This document shows positions 35,001 to 47,164 of a stretch of DNA of 64,000 bases, piece after piece. The translations under genes were made by a program, and so were the position numbers. The stretch is taken from the NCBI GenBank assembly GCA_003254905.1, contig QANU01031716.1:186001-250000 (forward strand). Reading direction: 5' to 3'. Position 1 is the stretch's first letter, and the number at the start of each line of letters is the position of its first letter. Under the pieces are notes generated by a model. That model did not search any database and was not told the DNA's origin. It saw only the letters and a list, made by a program, of their open reading frames with translations. The DNA comes from Nissolia schottii (Eukaryota; Streptophyta; Magnoliopsida; Fabales; Fabaceae).

Positions 35001-36275
35001 AAACGACAAAGATGTGGACGGTTTATTCTTGCTTTGCAATCTGGCTATTGCTTACGGTTTTGATTTGTCATTTCTTGAATCTTGCTTAATGGGGAACTAT
35101 ATCTCTTTGACAAAACGTTTGTAAACTATTTAAATATTTTTGAGATAATTGCGTGCTTTTTTACAAAAGAAGCTTGATATGAACTTTCTATAGCTTGTTG
35201 AAAGTATTGTTGTCTTTTAATGATTATTTATCTGTTTCTGATGTAAAGTTGTAAAATTAAACAGGAAGTTCAGTTTGTTCTAACAAGCTTTTTCCGTTTA
35301 TAGGTAAAGTTATTGGCTGTTTTTAATAATTCATTTAAACTTGTTAAAACTCCCTGCACAAGATGCTGATCTTGAGTAAGGATTTATCGAGCAACAATGA
35401 GCCCACTTGTTGAATAAATATTATGTTAGTTGATAGTGTTCATACTCTATACTAGTGGTTTTTTTATACCCCTGCATAGAAATTATGGCCAATCTTGATT
35501 CTCCATTGTATGAGCTCAAAAATGTAGACGAAGCATATTTTAAGAAATCAGGTGCCTCTCTTGGATTATTTGTTAAGATAAAATATTTTCAATGTGCTAT
35601 CCATAAATAGGATTATTGCTGAGAAATTATGTATTGACAAACAAAGAAAATGGTCCCAACTCCCAAGCAATAGAAGAGATGAGACATTATGGCCTAATAG
35701 TACTTGTGCGTTCATTTGGCTGATGAATTAGTATTTTGATTTACCTGTCAATTTTGTTAATGTAGTGGTGAAAAATCAGTTGTGTATGTCAATGGGGAGA
35801 ATGATGAAGGTTTGCTCATCATATAGAAAAAGATGCAATAACACTCGGGCATTTTCGTGTTTTACGTGAATCAAGACTGATGATAAGCTGGATAACTCAT
35901 GTATACAAATACTGAGAAGTTTCATGTTGCAATTGATGTCCTGAATCTGTTCAATGGCTAACCCCAGCCACTTTTTGCTAAATTATCTTATCAGAAAAAT
36001 GATAGTTTGTAGACCGAGCTAGGGAAAGATACTAACGACCCTTCCATAATCTGAATATTGATTTTGTTGGGTTAGTTTTATTTGCTACGATTTCACTGAC
36101 CTTACAATTGTCATTTATTTTGCAGACAGTGAGAGGAAAGTGTTTTGAGAAGTGTGTGACAAAACCAGGTTCAAGCCTAAGTGGGAGTGAAAGCAGTTGC
36201 ATCTCTAGGTGCGTGGACCGATATATTGAGGCCACAGGCATAATTAGCAAAGCGTTATTCAGCGGTTCACAGTGA
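32010..36275 (+). CDS. TIM13: Mitochondrial import inner membrane translocase subunit Tim13
   Basis: Exon 1 is 32010-32123 and exon 2 is 36126-36275; the phase-0 GT-AG intron is 4,002 bp. The product is 87 aa (MDSFSTPSSGSSQQ...), the usual size of plant Tim13. It carries the twin CX3C motif of small Tim chaperones (CFEKC and CISRC, separated by 14 residues). In the family these cysteines form two disulphides, and Tim13 assembles with Tim8 into a hexamer in the intermembrane space that escorts hydrophobic precursors to TIM22 or the outer membrane. The preceding segment QLALEYAQQFLETVRGKC is the conserved first helix. The intron is inflated by a hAT transposon at about 32901-34935. Both splice junctions are intact, so the gene looks functional. 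Confidence 0.95.
32901..34935 (-). mobile_element. Degenerate hAT transposon in the TIM13 intron
   Basis: Short inverted ends (tatgatgcaccgacac at 32901 and gtgtctgtgcttctta near 34920-34935; 13 of 16 positions match) are surrounded by gacacg/cgtgtc subterminal repeats. 'tcaagt' occurs just outside both ends (32893-32898 and 34938-34943), a possible but unaligned target duplication. The element encodes the DUF659-type hAT transposase relic on its minus strand and is about 2.0 kb long. Confidence 0.65.
33005..33900 (-). pseudogene. hAT (DUF659) transposase fragment
   Basis: In order: a damaged BED-type zinc finger region (YNGSYTRVRSHLLKISGKG, with the usual first cysteines lost), then SGLPFNLARNSHFVKAFSYA, GYVPSGYNKLRTTLLAKERE, GWSDPHRRPLLNFMAV and IVTDNAPVCRAA. 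These are hallmarks of plant hAT DUF659 transposases. Frames break near 33735 and 33380, and the C-terminal half with the hAT dimerisation domain is missing, so it cannot be active. Antisense to TIM13. Confidence 0.85.
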
Positions 36276-37199
36276 AGTGTGCAGCCACCTCTGCTTTGAG
36301 AACTAATCAATAGGTGTCGAGGATTATTTGTCCCTTTCCCAGACGATTATGCGCTCAATTTTATTATCCAAATAGCCTATGGACTGTGAGATTCACGATT
36401 ATTTTGAACTTTCTGTTTCCTTAATACTGTGTTTTTGTTGCAACTAAACTTGAGATTTTATCTTTTATTAAGAAGGTTCAATCATTGATGGGAGTATTTT
36501 TTTCCCCCCCTTACATTCGCAAAAGAAGGTTGTGTATGGAGTTGCTGTATCTGCGGGAGAAAACAGAGCTACGGAGAAGACATTGTTATATATTTTGACA
36601 AAGACGCATTCTATTGCACTTGATGCTCGTGAAGTGTCTTCATAATTTTTCCATCAAGGAAAATAGAGGAATCGAATATTTTTATTCCTTTTAAAAACTT
36701 TTCTCCGGAGATGTCCAGGGATAGTGCAAAGCTGTATCCCATTAAGTGTATATACTAAATTTACTAGCACGGAAATCCGGCAATGCACAAGGTTCTGTAG
36801 TCGTAAAGATTGTTACTTAAATATGAAATCTTATGAAATTTATGATATCATTAAAGTAATTATTATGAATGATTGAATTAGCATTTGATACATAAAAAAA
36901 AGTAGTAAAAATACTCAATCCACTATTAAATACAATACCTTATTCTGCATAAATCAGTATATTATTAGAATGCCATAAAAAATATATTACCACATATATT
37001 GATCAACAATGCTTTATTGGAGAAAGTATACGACACTTATGTTGTAATATAATTAAGAGAAAATATTAGAAACAATAAGTATATATGAAAAAAAAACATT
37101 TTTGTTTCGGAGAAATGTATATATGCAAAAGAAAATGATCAATTAGAAAAACATGTTGAATAATAATGCACAACATTATTTAAAAATATATATGGTAAA
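36276..37199. other. TIM13 3' flank, AT-rich
   Basis: Downstream sequence of TIM13 up to the gypsy LTR. No gene or RNA recognised. Confidence 0.45.
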
Positions 37200-37670
37200 T
37201 GTTATGGACTGGTCCATAAAGGCCCACTCTAAAGGCCTGGACCCAAGGATCCGTGGAGCGACCCAACTCGACCAAATTGTCCTGTGGAGCAACCCGACTC
37301 GACCACAGTCTCTCCAGCAAACCAACGTAATGGCTCGAGATATCCTCCCCCACCAAACCACACAAAACAACCCGCAACACGATAACACGACCTGAGACTC
37401 TCCCCAACGAGCCCCACGGTCCAAGATATCCTCCCCCCATCAAACCACGCGGAACAATCCGCAACACTCAGATTTCGCACAGGTACTTAACCCCTAGCAA
37501 CACCCCAAGTATTGATCCAACTCACTCTTGCTTACTCCATTGCCTCATTCTCTTATTGACTTCAGCGTCGGAGTCCTTGCAGGTACCCATGCGACTTTCA
37601 ACATCGGAGTCCCACCACTTGCAGAAAAGCTCCCGGACCCGGCTTGTCCCGAGGATCATACTTCGGTACA
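37200..37670 (+). repeat. 5' LTR of the Tat element
   Basis: Begins tgttatggactggtcc and ends ...cttcggtaca, directly before the PBS. It contains two internal direct repeats: gagcgacccaactcgacc against gagcaacccgactcgacc, and two gatatcctcccccca..aaacc-type blocks. The opposite LTR is absent, so its age cannot be estimated. Confidence 0.65.
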
Positions 37671-37690
37671 TTGGCGACGTCTGTGGGGAC
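37671..37690 (+). other. Primer binding site of the Tat element
   Basis: TTGGCGACGTCTGTGGGGAC immediately follows the LTR and resembles the TGGCGCCGTCTGTGGGGA-type PBS seen in plant Tat elements. Confidence 0.6.
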
Positions 37691-37760
37691 TTTTCACGGC
37701 ACCCCACGCTTTTCTCAAACCTTGAAGCATCCTTGCAGTCAACTGATCATCACTGCCATC

Positions 37761-39170
37761 ATGCCTCCCAAAAACACCAAAAAAACCTACCGTGTTGCGA
37801 CATCCAGGGAAACCCTATCTGCACCCGCAAGCTCCCAGGCGCCTCCTTCCCAACTGCCCCCACCTTTGCCATCTCTGGTGGCATCACCACCTCTCATCAC
37901 TCCACTACTTGAGTCTGCCCCTCCTCCTCCACACAGCCCATCGAACAACCCACCAACTCCACCTGACCTTGCAGACGTGGTTCGAACCCAGGTGGACAAG
38001 ATTGCCCGCCTAGAAGCTACCCTACTGCAATTAGCACAAGCGGAAGAGGAGCGGAGACAAAGAGAACACTGCGAAGTTGCCGAAAAGGACAAAAGGGACA
38101 TGGAACGAAAGCAAAGACATGTGATCCCGAACTTTCAAGAAAGAGAACGCCACAATGACGGTCATAACCGCGACGATGGCCAAAACCAAGCACCACTGCA
38201 CGAAGAGGAACAAGAGTTCGTGTACAGAAAATTCGTGGAAAGAACTCAGACCGCGGAAAAGTTACGAACATTGCAGAGGAGGGCGAAAGGGAAGGACACC
38301 TACCAATTCGTCAATGAAATCCTTAATGCCATCTCACCACAAGGATTTCGTCCACCAACCGACATGGAGCCCTACGACGGAACCTCCGGTCCCCAGCATC
38401 ACTTGGATGCTTTTGGGCACTGCATGATATTAGATGGGGCCTCTAATGCCATTCAATGCGAATTTTTCCTCGCGACCCTGAGGAAAGGTGCGTTAGTATG
38501 GTTTAATGCGCTCCCACCCAAGTGCATCTAATGCTTTGATGACTTAGCTGAGCGCTTCTTGGCCAACTTCACCATTAGGCGAACAAAACCTAAGACGGTA
38601 GTAAGCCTCCTGGGCGCAATCTAGAGAGGAGATGAATCCCTCCGACAGTACCTAGATCGTTTCTATGAGGAGTACGCCTAAGTGGAGGACCTACAACCAT
38701 AAACTGTGCTAATGAGTTTCACCAATGGCCTTAAATAGGGCAGCCCATTCGCTAAAAACCTATCCAAGAGACTTCCTCAGAGCCTGATCGAGATCTAAGA
38801 ACGCGCCGAAGAATACCTTTACCAGGAAGAAGGAATGCAGGCCATAAAAAGCGAGCTCTTCCGCCAAGTACCACGAGACGGAGGCAATCTGAGGAAGAAG
38901 TTTGCCTAACCAGCTCGTAGTGACCGCCCACGGGCTGATCGTCCGCAAATAGAAAAAGAGGGGTGTTACACAAATTACACCCCTTGAACGTATCCTTGAC
39001 CCAACTATACAGGAAGCTGCAGCACAGGGATGGACTCTCGAATCCAAAATCAATCAAGTCGCGGCTAAGAACAGACACCTCTATGTTCTGCGCGTACCAC
39101 GACTCCTACGGACATAATACAGAAGACTGCGTGGACCTAAAGGACGAGATAGAGAATTGAGTCCGCGGAG
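37761..39170 (+). pseudogene. Tat gag pseudogene
   Basis: Starts MPPKNTKKTYRVATSRE with a Pro-rich N-terminal segment and a charged coiled-coil (residues about 80-160). The gypsy gag core follows, with PYDGTSGPQHHLDAFGHCM and a LRKGALVWFNALPPKCI motif ending in a stop at 38531. The same frame continues (FDDLAERFLANF, SLRQYLDRFYEEY) through several more stops. A CHxxxxH-x-T-EDC-type sequence (CAYHDSYGHNTEDCVDLKDE at about 39080) marks the zinc-binding region. Confidence 0.8.
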
Positions 39171-39334
39171 GAAGACTTGAAAGGTATGTCGTCCAGGAGA
39201 GGAAGCAAAAGTACGAATCTAGAGAAGCTGAGCGGAGACCCTACCCAGGGATAACAGGGAAAACAGAAGGAGAGAGGACCACCCCGAAAACAGGCGAGAC
39301 AGAAGGACTGAACCAACCAGGATCATCAACACCA

Positions 39335-41310
39335 TTGCAAGTGGGTTCGCAGGAGGAGGATCCACCAGATCTGCTAGGAAAAGGCACCTACAGGAAGTGT
39401 TACAATTGGAGCGAGAAACAGGAAACAAATCCCGCAGACCTCGCAACCCTAGTAAATGCGGAAGTCAAAAGAGTGCTACTGGACCAAGGGAATTCAACTG
39501 ATATAATCTTCAGAAGTTGTTTCGACCAACTAGGCCTCAAAAATTCCGACCTCGAACACTACCCCGAGGACCTCGTAAGCTTTTCCGGGGCAACCATCAC
39601 CCCAGACGGCTATGTATACCTCCACTTAATAATTGGACGAGAACCGGCGGCAAGAACAGAAAAAGGTGAAGTTCTCAGTAGTCGATAAACCATCTGCGTA
39701 CAACATCATCTTGAGGCAGCCCACGTTGAATGCCATCAACGTGGTCATATTGACAGCCGCCCTAACAATTAAGTTCTTAACCGCAGTAAACGAAGTTGCC
39801 ACGGTCCGCAGAGATCAAGTAACAGCCAGGAGATATTACAACTCTAGCCTCCAAATACAGATGCCCCCAAATAAAAAACACACAAGCCCGCGAAAACCTG
39901 ACAACCCATGATCCTCCGACGTAATGTTGAAGGAGAAATTTATAGCGAACCCCTCCCAAAGAGAATTACCAGAACTAGAAGGCGAGCTGCAACCTGTTCA
40001 GATCGGTGTTAACCCTGAACATGTGACCTACATCAATAAAGCCTTCATTCAAGAAACAAAGGACAAAGTCATAGAAACCCTCTGCGAAAACTCAGATCTG
40101 TTCGCATGGACCGCCTTAGACATACCTGAGATCGACCCGCCCTCATGGCTCATAGGTTAGCCATTTTACCCGACACGACGCCAGTAAAACAAAAAAGAAA
40201 AAAATGAGCAAAGCATGCTAAGTACAGAAACAAGTACAAACATTGAAAGACGTGGGATTCATTGAAGAAATATTGTACCCCACATTGCTATCCAACGTTG
40301 TCATGGTACCAAAGCCCAGAGGAAAATGGAAGATGTGCGTCGATTATACTAATCTCAGTAGAGCATGCCCTAAAGACCCATATCCTCTACCCAACATCGA
40401 CTTCTTGGTAGATTCGACAACCGGGTACCAATTTCTATCTTTCTTGGATGCCAACGAGGGGTACAACCAAATCCCCATGCACCTTCTTGATGCAAAAAAA
40501 AGCCTTCATCACACCCGCCAAAAATTACTTTTACAAGGTAATGCCTTTTGGATTGAAAAATGCTGGAGTCACCTACCAACAGATGATGGACATGATCTTC
40601 GCAGAAGTCACCGGAAACTTGATCGAAGTGTACGTGGATGACATGATCATAAAATCATCTGCGAAGAGAAACGTAACAAGTGACTTGGAAACAGTGTTCC
40701 ATACCTTGCCCCGCCACAACCTCCGATTAAATCCGGCCAAGTGTGCCCTCGCAATGGAAGCAGGAAAGTTCCTCGAATTCATGATTACTCAGCGCAAAAT
40801 CGAGATAAACCCCGTAAAATGTGAAGCAACTTTGAGAATGAGGGCCCCTACCTCCATCAAAGAAGTGCAAAGCTTGAAAGGACGAATCGCGTCACTAACT
40901 AGGTTCATGGCTGCATCCGCAGAGAAGGTTCTCCCCTTTTTCAAACTCATGCAGAAGATGAACTCGTTTGAGTGGTCCGAGGAATGTGAGCGAGCTTTCA
41001 ACGATTTCAAAACTTATCTGTCACAACTACCCATTTTGGTGAAACCAGAGAAATGGGAAGTCCTATTCCTCTACCTCTCCGCATCCATGGAGACAGTGGC
41101 GTCCACACTAATAAAAGAAAAAGAACTAACCCAACCCCCCATCTACTTCACCAGCAAAGTCCTACATAGAGTAGAGCTCAACTACTAGGAGCTAGAAGAA
41201 TTGGCCTTTGCCCTCCTTAACTCCAACCGAAGACTACGACCATACTTCTAATCTCACACCCGAACCGACCAGCCGATCTGACAGATACTCCAGAAACTTG
41301 ACCTAGCAGG
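39335..41310 (+). pseudogene. Tat pol pseudogene: protease, RT and gypsy RNase H
   Basis: The protease region reads VKRVLLDQGNSTDIIF, where the family has D-T/S-G, so its active site is altered. RT follows with VPKPRGKWKMCVDYTNLSRA, YPLPNID, FLDANEGYNQIPM, then after a frameshift in an A-run near 40493-40500 PFGLKNAGVTYQ and an intact catalytic box EVYVDDMIIKSS. RNase H (LYLSASMETVASTLIKE) is broken by a stop at 41186. The frame is cut at 41319 by the solo LTR. Confidence 0.85.
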
Positions 41311-42529
41311 ACGCATGCTGTAACATCCCGATTTTTCTTAGAGAAATAATCGTAACATAATTATTAAATTAATTTTCTAATATTGATTAGAGAATTAAGA
41401 TGGGAAATTATTAAGTAGAATATCCTTAGGAAATAAGACGTGTCGCGATAGGAAGTCCGGCGGACAACCGAACGGCCGCTGTTCGCCGATGAAATTTTCT
41501 GACGCACAAAAGGTGTCCGTGAAAATAATCTCTCGGAGAAAAATTCACAAACACCTTTAGATATTCATACCCTTAGGTAGAGGGGAATTAGAGGATCGCG
41601 ACAGTATAAACGGAATATTTTTCGGACAACCATGCGCGACGCACCGAGACTGTGAGCGATAAAACATGAGCAAATCGGAACCGGGAGAAAATGAAATTTC
41701 AGCAGCTGTGAGTGAGAGCTGCACGGCTAGGAGAGGAGATTTTTGTCCAAAAATTAATCCCCAAAATCATACTTCCAAATTCCCATCACCTTACTTGTCT
41801 TACACACTAAACTAAATCCCATCACTAGCCATACCTATGCCCATACCTTCTACTATTCATCACATTTTACTAAATCCTAAAATGCAATTCATTTACCTCA
41901 CCATCAGCCCCAAAACCGAGACTTTCTTGCCCCAAAACTCTAAGCAAGAGCTCATTTCTCACATTCTCCATAACAACACACTAAGCCACACCTCCAAGAA
42001 CACCACCAAACCTTCAAGAAATCAAGCACTTTTCCATATCCTTCCATCTCCCACAAACCGAAACCACAGCCCTTAAGTCTCCTCATCTTAGTTTCATTTT
42101 CTTCCACCGAAAAATCAAGAGGAACAACGTCATCATCTTCCACCTTGCTCAAGATATTCATCTTGGAGAAAGGAGGAGTTCAAGCTTTGGAAAACAACAA
42201 GGCTTGTAGGACTTCACTCAAAACTCTCCTCACCACCACCAGGTTCTCTACAGGTGGGTAACTATGCATAAATCACCTCCTTGGTGATCTATTTATGGTT
42301 ATTGCGAGTATGTGATATAATGCACTTGGTATGCGTTTTATGCTTGAAATGATCTTGCATGTGTTGTTAAAGATTTATTGAGAATAAATATTCTGTTACC
42401 TGTTGGTTGTATTTCACGTGTTTTATGATTCATGAATGTTCTTGTTGTTGCTGTGTATCGCTGGGTTATGTGGTGTTTGAGATGAATGAGAAAATGAGAG
42501 AAAATAAGCAACAGAGAGTAAGCGCCGAA

Positions 42530-43110
42530 CGGGGTCCGCGGAGGATCCCTAGAGTGACTGAGAGGAGTTCGTAGAGGTTGAGCGGCGCCTGGGATGGTGC
42601 TGAGTTTTTCCGCGGAGAGTGACCGAAGGGAGTCTAGAGTTGTTGAGCGGCACTAGGAATGGTGCTGAGTGGGGTTCCACGGAGGATCCCTGGAGTGCTG
42701 AGAGGGTTACGTGAAGAGTGCTGAGTGGGCACCAGGAATGGTGCTGAGTGGGGTTCCGCGGAGATTCCCTGGAGTGGTCGTTTCCCCAGTAGAGTTTGTT
42801 GAGTGAACACCAGCAGTGGTCCCGGGTGGGTTCCGCGGAGGTCCCCTGGAGTGGTTGAGTGGTTCCCTAGAGGGTTTCTGAGTGGGTTCCGCGGACGATT
42901 CCCTAGAGTGGTAGAGTGGTTCACTAGAGCGGTTTAGTGGTTCCCTGGAGAGTAGCTTAGTGGGGTCCGCAGAGGTTCCCTGGGGTGGTTAAGTGGTTCC
43001 CTGGGGAGTTGTTTAGTGGGTTTCGCGGAGGTTCCCTGGAGAGTCGCTGTGAGTTCTGCGGAGGTTCCCGGGAGTGCTGAGTGGTTCCTAAAGGGGTCTT
43101 CAAAGGTACC
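42530..43110 (+). repeat. Degenerate tandem repeat inside the solo LTR
   Basis: About a dozen imperfect units built from gtggttccctggag and gtgggttccgcggaggttcc phrases, spaced roughly 45-60 bp apart. GC-rich and rich in CCGCGG against an AT-rich surrounding. Confidence 0.75.
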
Positions 43111-43466
43111 CCATACTTCGATAAGCACTTAGTAGTAGAAGTTTATCAGTTTATGATGTTATTTTGTATTACTGTAAGTCACCCAAGGGTGCAGAAAACA
43201 AGAGCATGAGTAGCAAGTCGTGCATGCATCATGAGGATATATCACTAGAGTCTATGCTATGACCAAGGTTAACGAACGAAGATAATAATGAAGGTAAGAA
43301 CCAGAATAGTACAGAAAGATAAAAGTGCATGTGATGGTGAAGATGATTGTTACGAATGAATAAGGCCATCATGCCTACATGGCTTCACCCAAAGGAAGGC
43401 GGCCAATGAATGCATATGATACCAGTCAATTAAAATGTTAAGATCATGCATAGTGCATAAGGGCAG

Positions 43467-43650
43467 GCTCGAAGGGAACGCAGGCATTGTGTACGTCACC
43501 ATGCTCGAAGGGAACGCATGTGGCTCGATCACGTCACCAGGCTCGAAGGGAACGCATGGGACATGATCACCTTACATACATACTTATGTGATTAAGATGT
43601 GGCTATGTCTCGACCATGTCACCATGCTCGAAGGGAACGCATGGGGCAAG
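43467..43650 (+). repeat. Short tandem repeat 'gctcgaagggaacgca' in the solo LTR
   Basis: gctcgaagggaacgca occurs at 43467, 43503, 43541 and 43625, each followed by a short variable stretch ending in a cacc/tcacc. The first three are spaced 36-38 bp; an unrelated stretch precedes the fourth. Confidence 0.8.
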
Positions 43651-44029
43651 GTCACCGGGCATACATATATGTGTAGTAGTGTCAGAACGGTCAAGGATAG
43701 AAAGCACGAGAACTTAGTAAGAAATATTAGATCCCTGTCAGGCTGTCACCTAGTAACTAGATAAAGTCGCCCAGGAACTTAGACAAGAAATAACTGGTAG
43801 GATGTCTAGATGCATGAACACTTAGAGATCTCCCGGACGGCCGGAAGCATAAATGAGTAACTAGATCCCCACTATTCATAGTTCACCACTGAGAACCACC
43901 GTTCTCACCCCCACTCACTTATGGCTTCAGGCGAGATAGATGACGACCCCGCCGAAGAAGAGGCATATCCTGCGCAGCAGATTTAGGACCGTAGACCCTG
44001 AGACAGGGGAGGAGGCAGAGCTTTAGTTA

Positions 44030-44458
44030 GTGCTTGTGGTGAATTGTCCCACACCCCGCCGAGTCACGCCACCGGTATTCCCCGAGCCAGAGACTTCCGC
44101 TGACGGCGAGCCCGCTCCTTATGAGAAGGATGTGGAGGTCGACCCAGTTTCTGTGATATTGCGCCCGCCCAAGGCCTACCGACAAACTGCACGGATGAGG
44201 ACGGCCAGAGACTACCGCCGTCAGTTCGCACCTCGCACTCCCAGTCACGAGGCAGGTCCATCCTCAAACCCACGAGACCCGCCAGAGGTACCAGTACCTT
44301 CATCACCTGGGGAGGATTATCCTCTGGAGGTCATGGAGGAGGAGGACGAGAAGGATGAGCCGGAGACGGAGGACGGGCTGGAGGAGGAGGAGGATCCCGA
44401 GGAAGACCCCGAGGAGGATCCCGAGGAGGAGTCCAGCGAGGACGAGCCAGAGACCTGA
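44030..44458 (+). CDS. Acidic ORF of 142 aa within the solo LTR
   Basis: The frame begins MLVVNCPTPRRVTPPVFPEP, has a basic middle (RQTARMRTARDYRRQ), and ends in a strongly acidic tail of E/D-P repeats (EDPEEDPEEDPEEE). It is open for 429 nt and GC-rich, unlike the flanks. No known domain is recognised. It could be a chance frame in a repetitive segment or a former LTR-encoded ORF. Confidence 0.3.
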   Translation: MLVVNCPTPRRVTPPVFPEPETSADGEPAPYEKDVEVDPVSVILRPPKAYRQTARMRTARDYRRQFAPRTPSHEAGPSSNPRDPPEVPVPSSPGEDYPLEVMEEEDEKDEPETEDGLEEEEDPEEDPEEDPEEESSEDEPET

Positions 44459-44949
44459 CCAGCACTATATCCAGACCCTGTCATCAGACGTCACCTTTTT
44501 GCTAGTAGTTCTATTTATATGTGTATTTTGATGTATTCCATTTTGTAGCTCTGATAGTAAGTACAGGCTTAGAATATGTGTAGCCCTTTTGATGTATTAA
44601 TACAGTATTTATAATATGTATATGTATGACTTCCTGACATGTATGACATTGACTGTTGGACCCACTTGGTGCTGTTTACTTTATTGTTCATGTATGTACA
44701 TGTATGACAGACGACGCATGCATTTATCTGTTATACGACTATTTGGGACTTATGATAGTTCATACGCATGGCTCTAGTTTGACGTATGATAATAGTTTAT
44801 GTTTAAGAAAAAAAATGGGTCCTTATTTTCAGTTAACTTAATTATTTTCCGAAGTAAAGTAGGGACTGCCAGTATTCCCACACAGCAGATAACAACCTAG
44901 CAGACGCAGATTATGACTTAAGCATAAGCTGCTAACCTAGGGTGTTACA

Positions 44950-46760
44950 CATGCTGACTTGGGCAGTGGAACTCTCCGAGTTTGACATCCGCTATGAACC
45001 CCGAGGGGCCATTAAAGCATAGGCAATGGCCGACTTCATAGCGGAGTTTTTCGGAGACAATGGGACCACGAAAACAACCAAATGGACATTATAGGTCAAC
45101 GGGGCATCTAGCATCCGCGGAAGAGGAGCAGGGGTACTACTCGAAGGACCCAACGGCCTACGCCTAGAGAAGAATTTGAAATTCGAATTCACAACCTCCA
45201 ACAATCAAGCAGAATACGAGGCATTGGTTGCAGGTCTTAACCTAGCCAAGGACGTCAGAGCAAGGAATTTAATAGTTTGTAGCGACTCACAGATCGTTAT
45301 CGCGCAAGTAAGAGGCAAATACCTAGCTAAGGACTCCAACTTCTAAAAATACCTATCCCTAGTAACAAGAATGTTGTCCTCCTTTGAAAGCACCAAAATC
45401 AGACGTGTTCCGAGGAAGGATAATGAGCGAGCCGACACCCTATCAAAGCTAGCAAGCACCCGTCTAGGAGGTAACAATAAAACACTTATCCAAGAAACCT
45501 TCCACCACCCCTCAGTCTTATTCGGGGTGAATCAAATCAACTCGCTCAGAAGCTCTTCAGACTGCTGCACCCTACCAATATTGAAGATCATCCGCGGAGA
45601 ATAATTAGACCCATCCGACAACGAAAAAAGGCTCAGGAGAGAAGCCGCCAGGTACACCCTGATCGACGGCCAGCTATACAGAAGATCCATCTCTCAACCT
45701 CTTTTAAAATGTGTGGAATCAAAGAAGACAACATATGTCTTAGAAGAAGTATACGAATGATCGTGCAGACACCACATGGGAGGAAAAACACTTGCCCTGA
45801 AGATACTCTGCACAGGTTTTTATTGGCCAACCCTTCAAAAGGATTCCATGGAATACGTCAAGAGGTGTAAAAAATGCCAAGAACACGCTCACTTCCATAT
45901 AGCTCTTCCCACGGAATGAACCAGCATGGCAGCCTCGTGGCCATTCCAAAAATGGGGAATCGACATCCTCAGGCCATTTCCACCAGCCACAGGACAGAGG
46001 AAGTTCCTCATAGTGGCCGTCGATTACTTCACTAAATGGACCGAAGTAGAACCCTTAGCTACGACCACTTCCGTGCAGTGCAGAAAATTTGAATGGAATA
46101 ATATTCTCACACGATTCGGCATCCAGATAGGAAGTTCACATCATTCCTACAAGGCTTCAAGATAAAGCAACGTTTTTCTTCCGTGGAACATCCCTAGACC
46201 AATGGACAGACTGAAGCCGGCAATAAGGTCATACTAAGGGGATTGAAGAAAAGACTGGACAACGCAAAGGGACTATGTGCAGGCGAGTTAGGAAGTGTAT
46301 TGTGGGCTTATCGCACCATTCCTCATTCAACCACTTCCCATTCCCCTTTCTGCCTAGCATATGGAAGCGAAGCTGTGATACCAATAGAAATTGGTGAAGA
46401 AGCCCGAGAATACAAATGTTCTCCCTGGAAACAAACAACCAAGCTAGGGTAGAAGAAATAAACCTCATTGAAGAACACAGAAATGAAGCCCATATGCAGT
46501 AGGAAGCCATCAATAAGAGGGTCATGCAAAGATATAACTCAAACGTAATCCCACAGAAATTTAATCCATGTGACACTCTGATCAGGCGAGCAAACATTAG
46601 CAATAAGACACCAGGACAAGGCAAACTCCACCCCAACTGGGAAGGCCCATATATTGTGACAGAAAAACTTGGCCAAGGAGTGTACAAGTTATCAACCCTT
46701 AATGGCAAAGAAGTCCAACAGACGTGAAATGCAACCACCCTTCGTAAATTTTATCTTTAA
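44950..46760 (+). pseudogene. Tat pol pseudogene, 3' part: second RNase H and integrase
   Basis: Resumes directly after the solo LTR. The second RNase H includes VNGASSIRGRGAGVLLEGP, FTTSNNQAEYEALVAGL, IVCSDSQIVIAQVRG and RVPRKDNERADTLSKLAS, the D-E-D-D style motifs of the extra RNase H of Tat elements. Integrase follows with the zinc-binding HMGG...CKKCQEHA region, WGIDILRPFP, VAVDYFTKWTEVEP and a C-terminal NWEGPYIVTEKLGQGVYKL. Stops at 45093, 45344, 45602 and others disable it. Confidence 0.85.
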
Positions 46761-47164
46761 ACTTAGTTATCTGTAAAATTTGAAGCTTTTAACCTTTTTT
46801 CAGTTTTTATGTACGGATAGGCCGTGAAGCCCTTATTAAATGATACATACAAAATTCATCTTCTCATGTTTAAAGACCAATAAATTGCAAACAAAAATGC
46901 GATAACATAATTCCCCCAAACTGATCACTCGGGCGTCGACAAATAATCCGCAGAAATAATGTTTCATTGAAACCACGAGCCACAATTAAAAAAGCCCGGT
47001 AAGAAAATCGAAAGGCAAAAACAAATAAATACGAAAATTCGCGGACAATATCTGTCATTAACTTGAAACTTTACAAAAGGAGTTAAGTCTAGAACGGATA
47101 TACAAAAAAGCGACACAGAACATGAAGATCCAACGTTCAAACTACACGATTACAAAATAAAAAA

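Larger units (their letters stand above)
41319..44949 (+). mobile_element. Solo LTR of a gypsy element, 3.6 kb
   Basis: Begins TGTAACATCCCGATTTTT and ends ...ctagggtgttaca, flanked by a perfect 5-bp target duplication catgc (41314-41318 and 44950-44954). No PBS, PPT or pol lies inside, so it is a solo LTR left by recombination. At 3,631 bp it is long; legume Tekay-type chromoviruses have LTRs of this kind, but the family is an inference. It contains two tandem-repeat zones (42530-43110 and 43467-43650) and an acidic ORF (44030-44458). Confidence 0.85.

Noticed and set aside
43467..43650. CRISPR-like array of gctcgaagggaacgca
   Set aside because: Only four units inside an LTR of a plant retrotransposon; a tandem repeat is sufficient.
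44950..45604. A host RNase H gene
   Set aside because: The RNase H motifs sit between gypsy RT/RNase H and integrase and contain stops, as in Tat retrotransposons.
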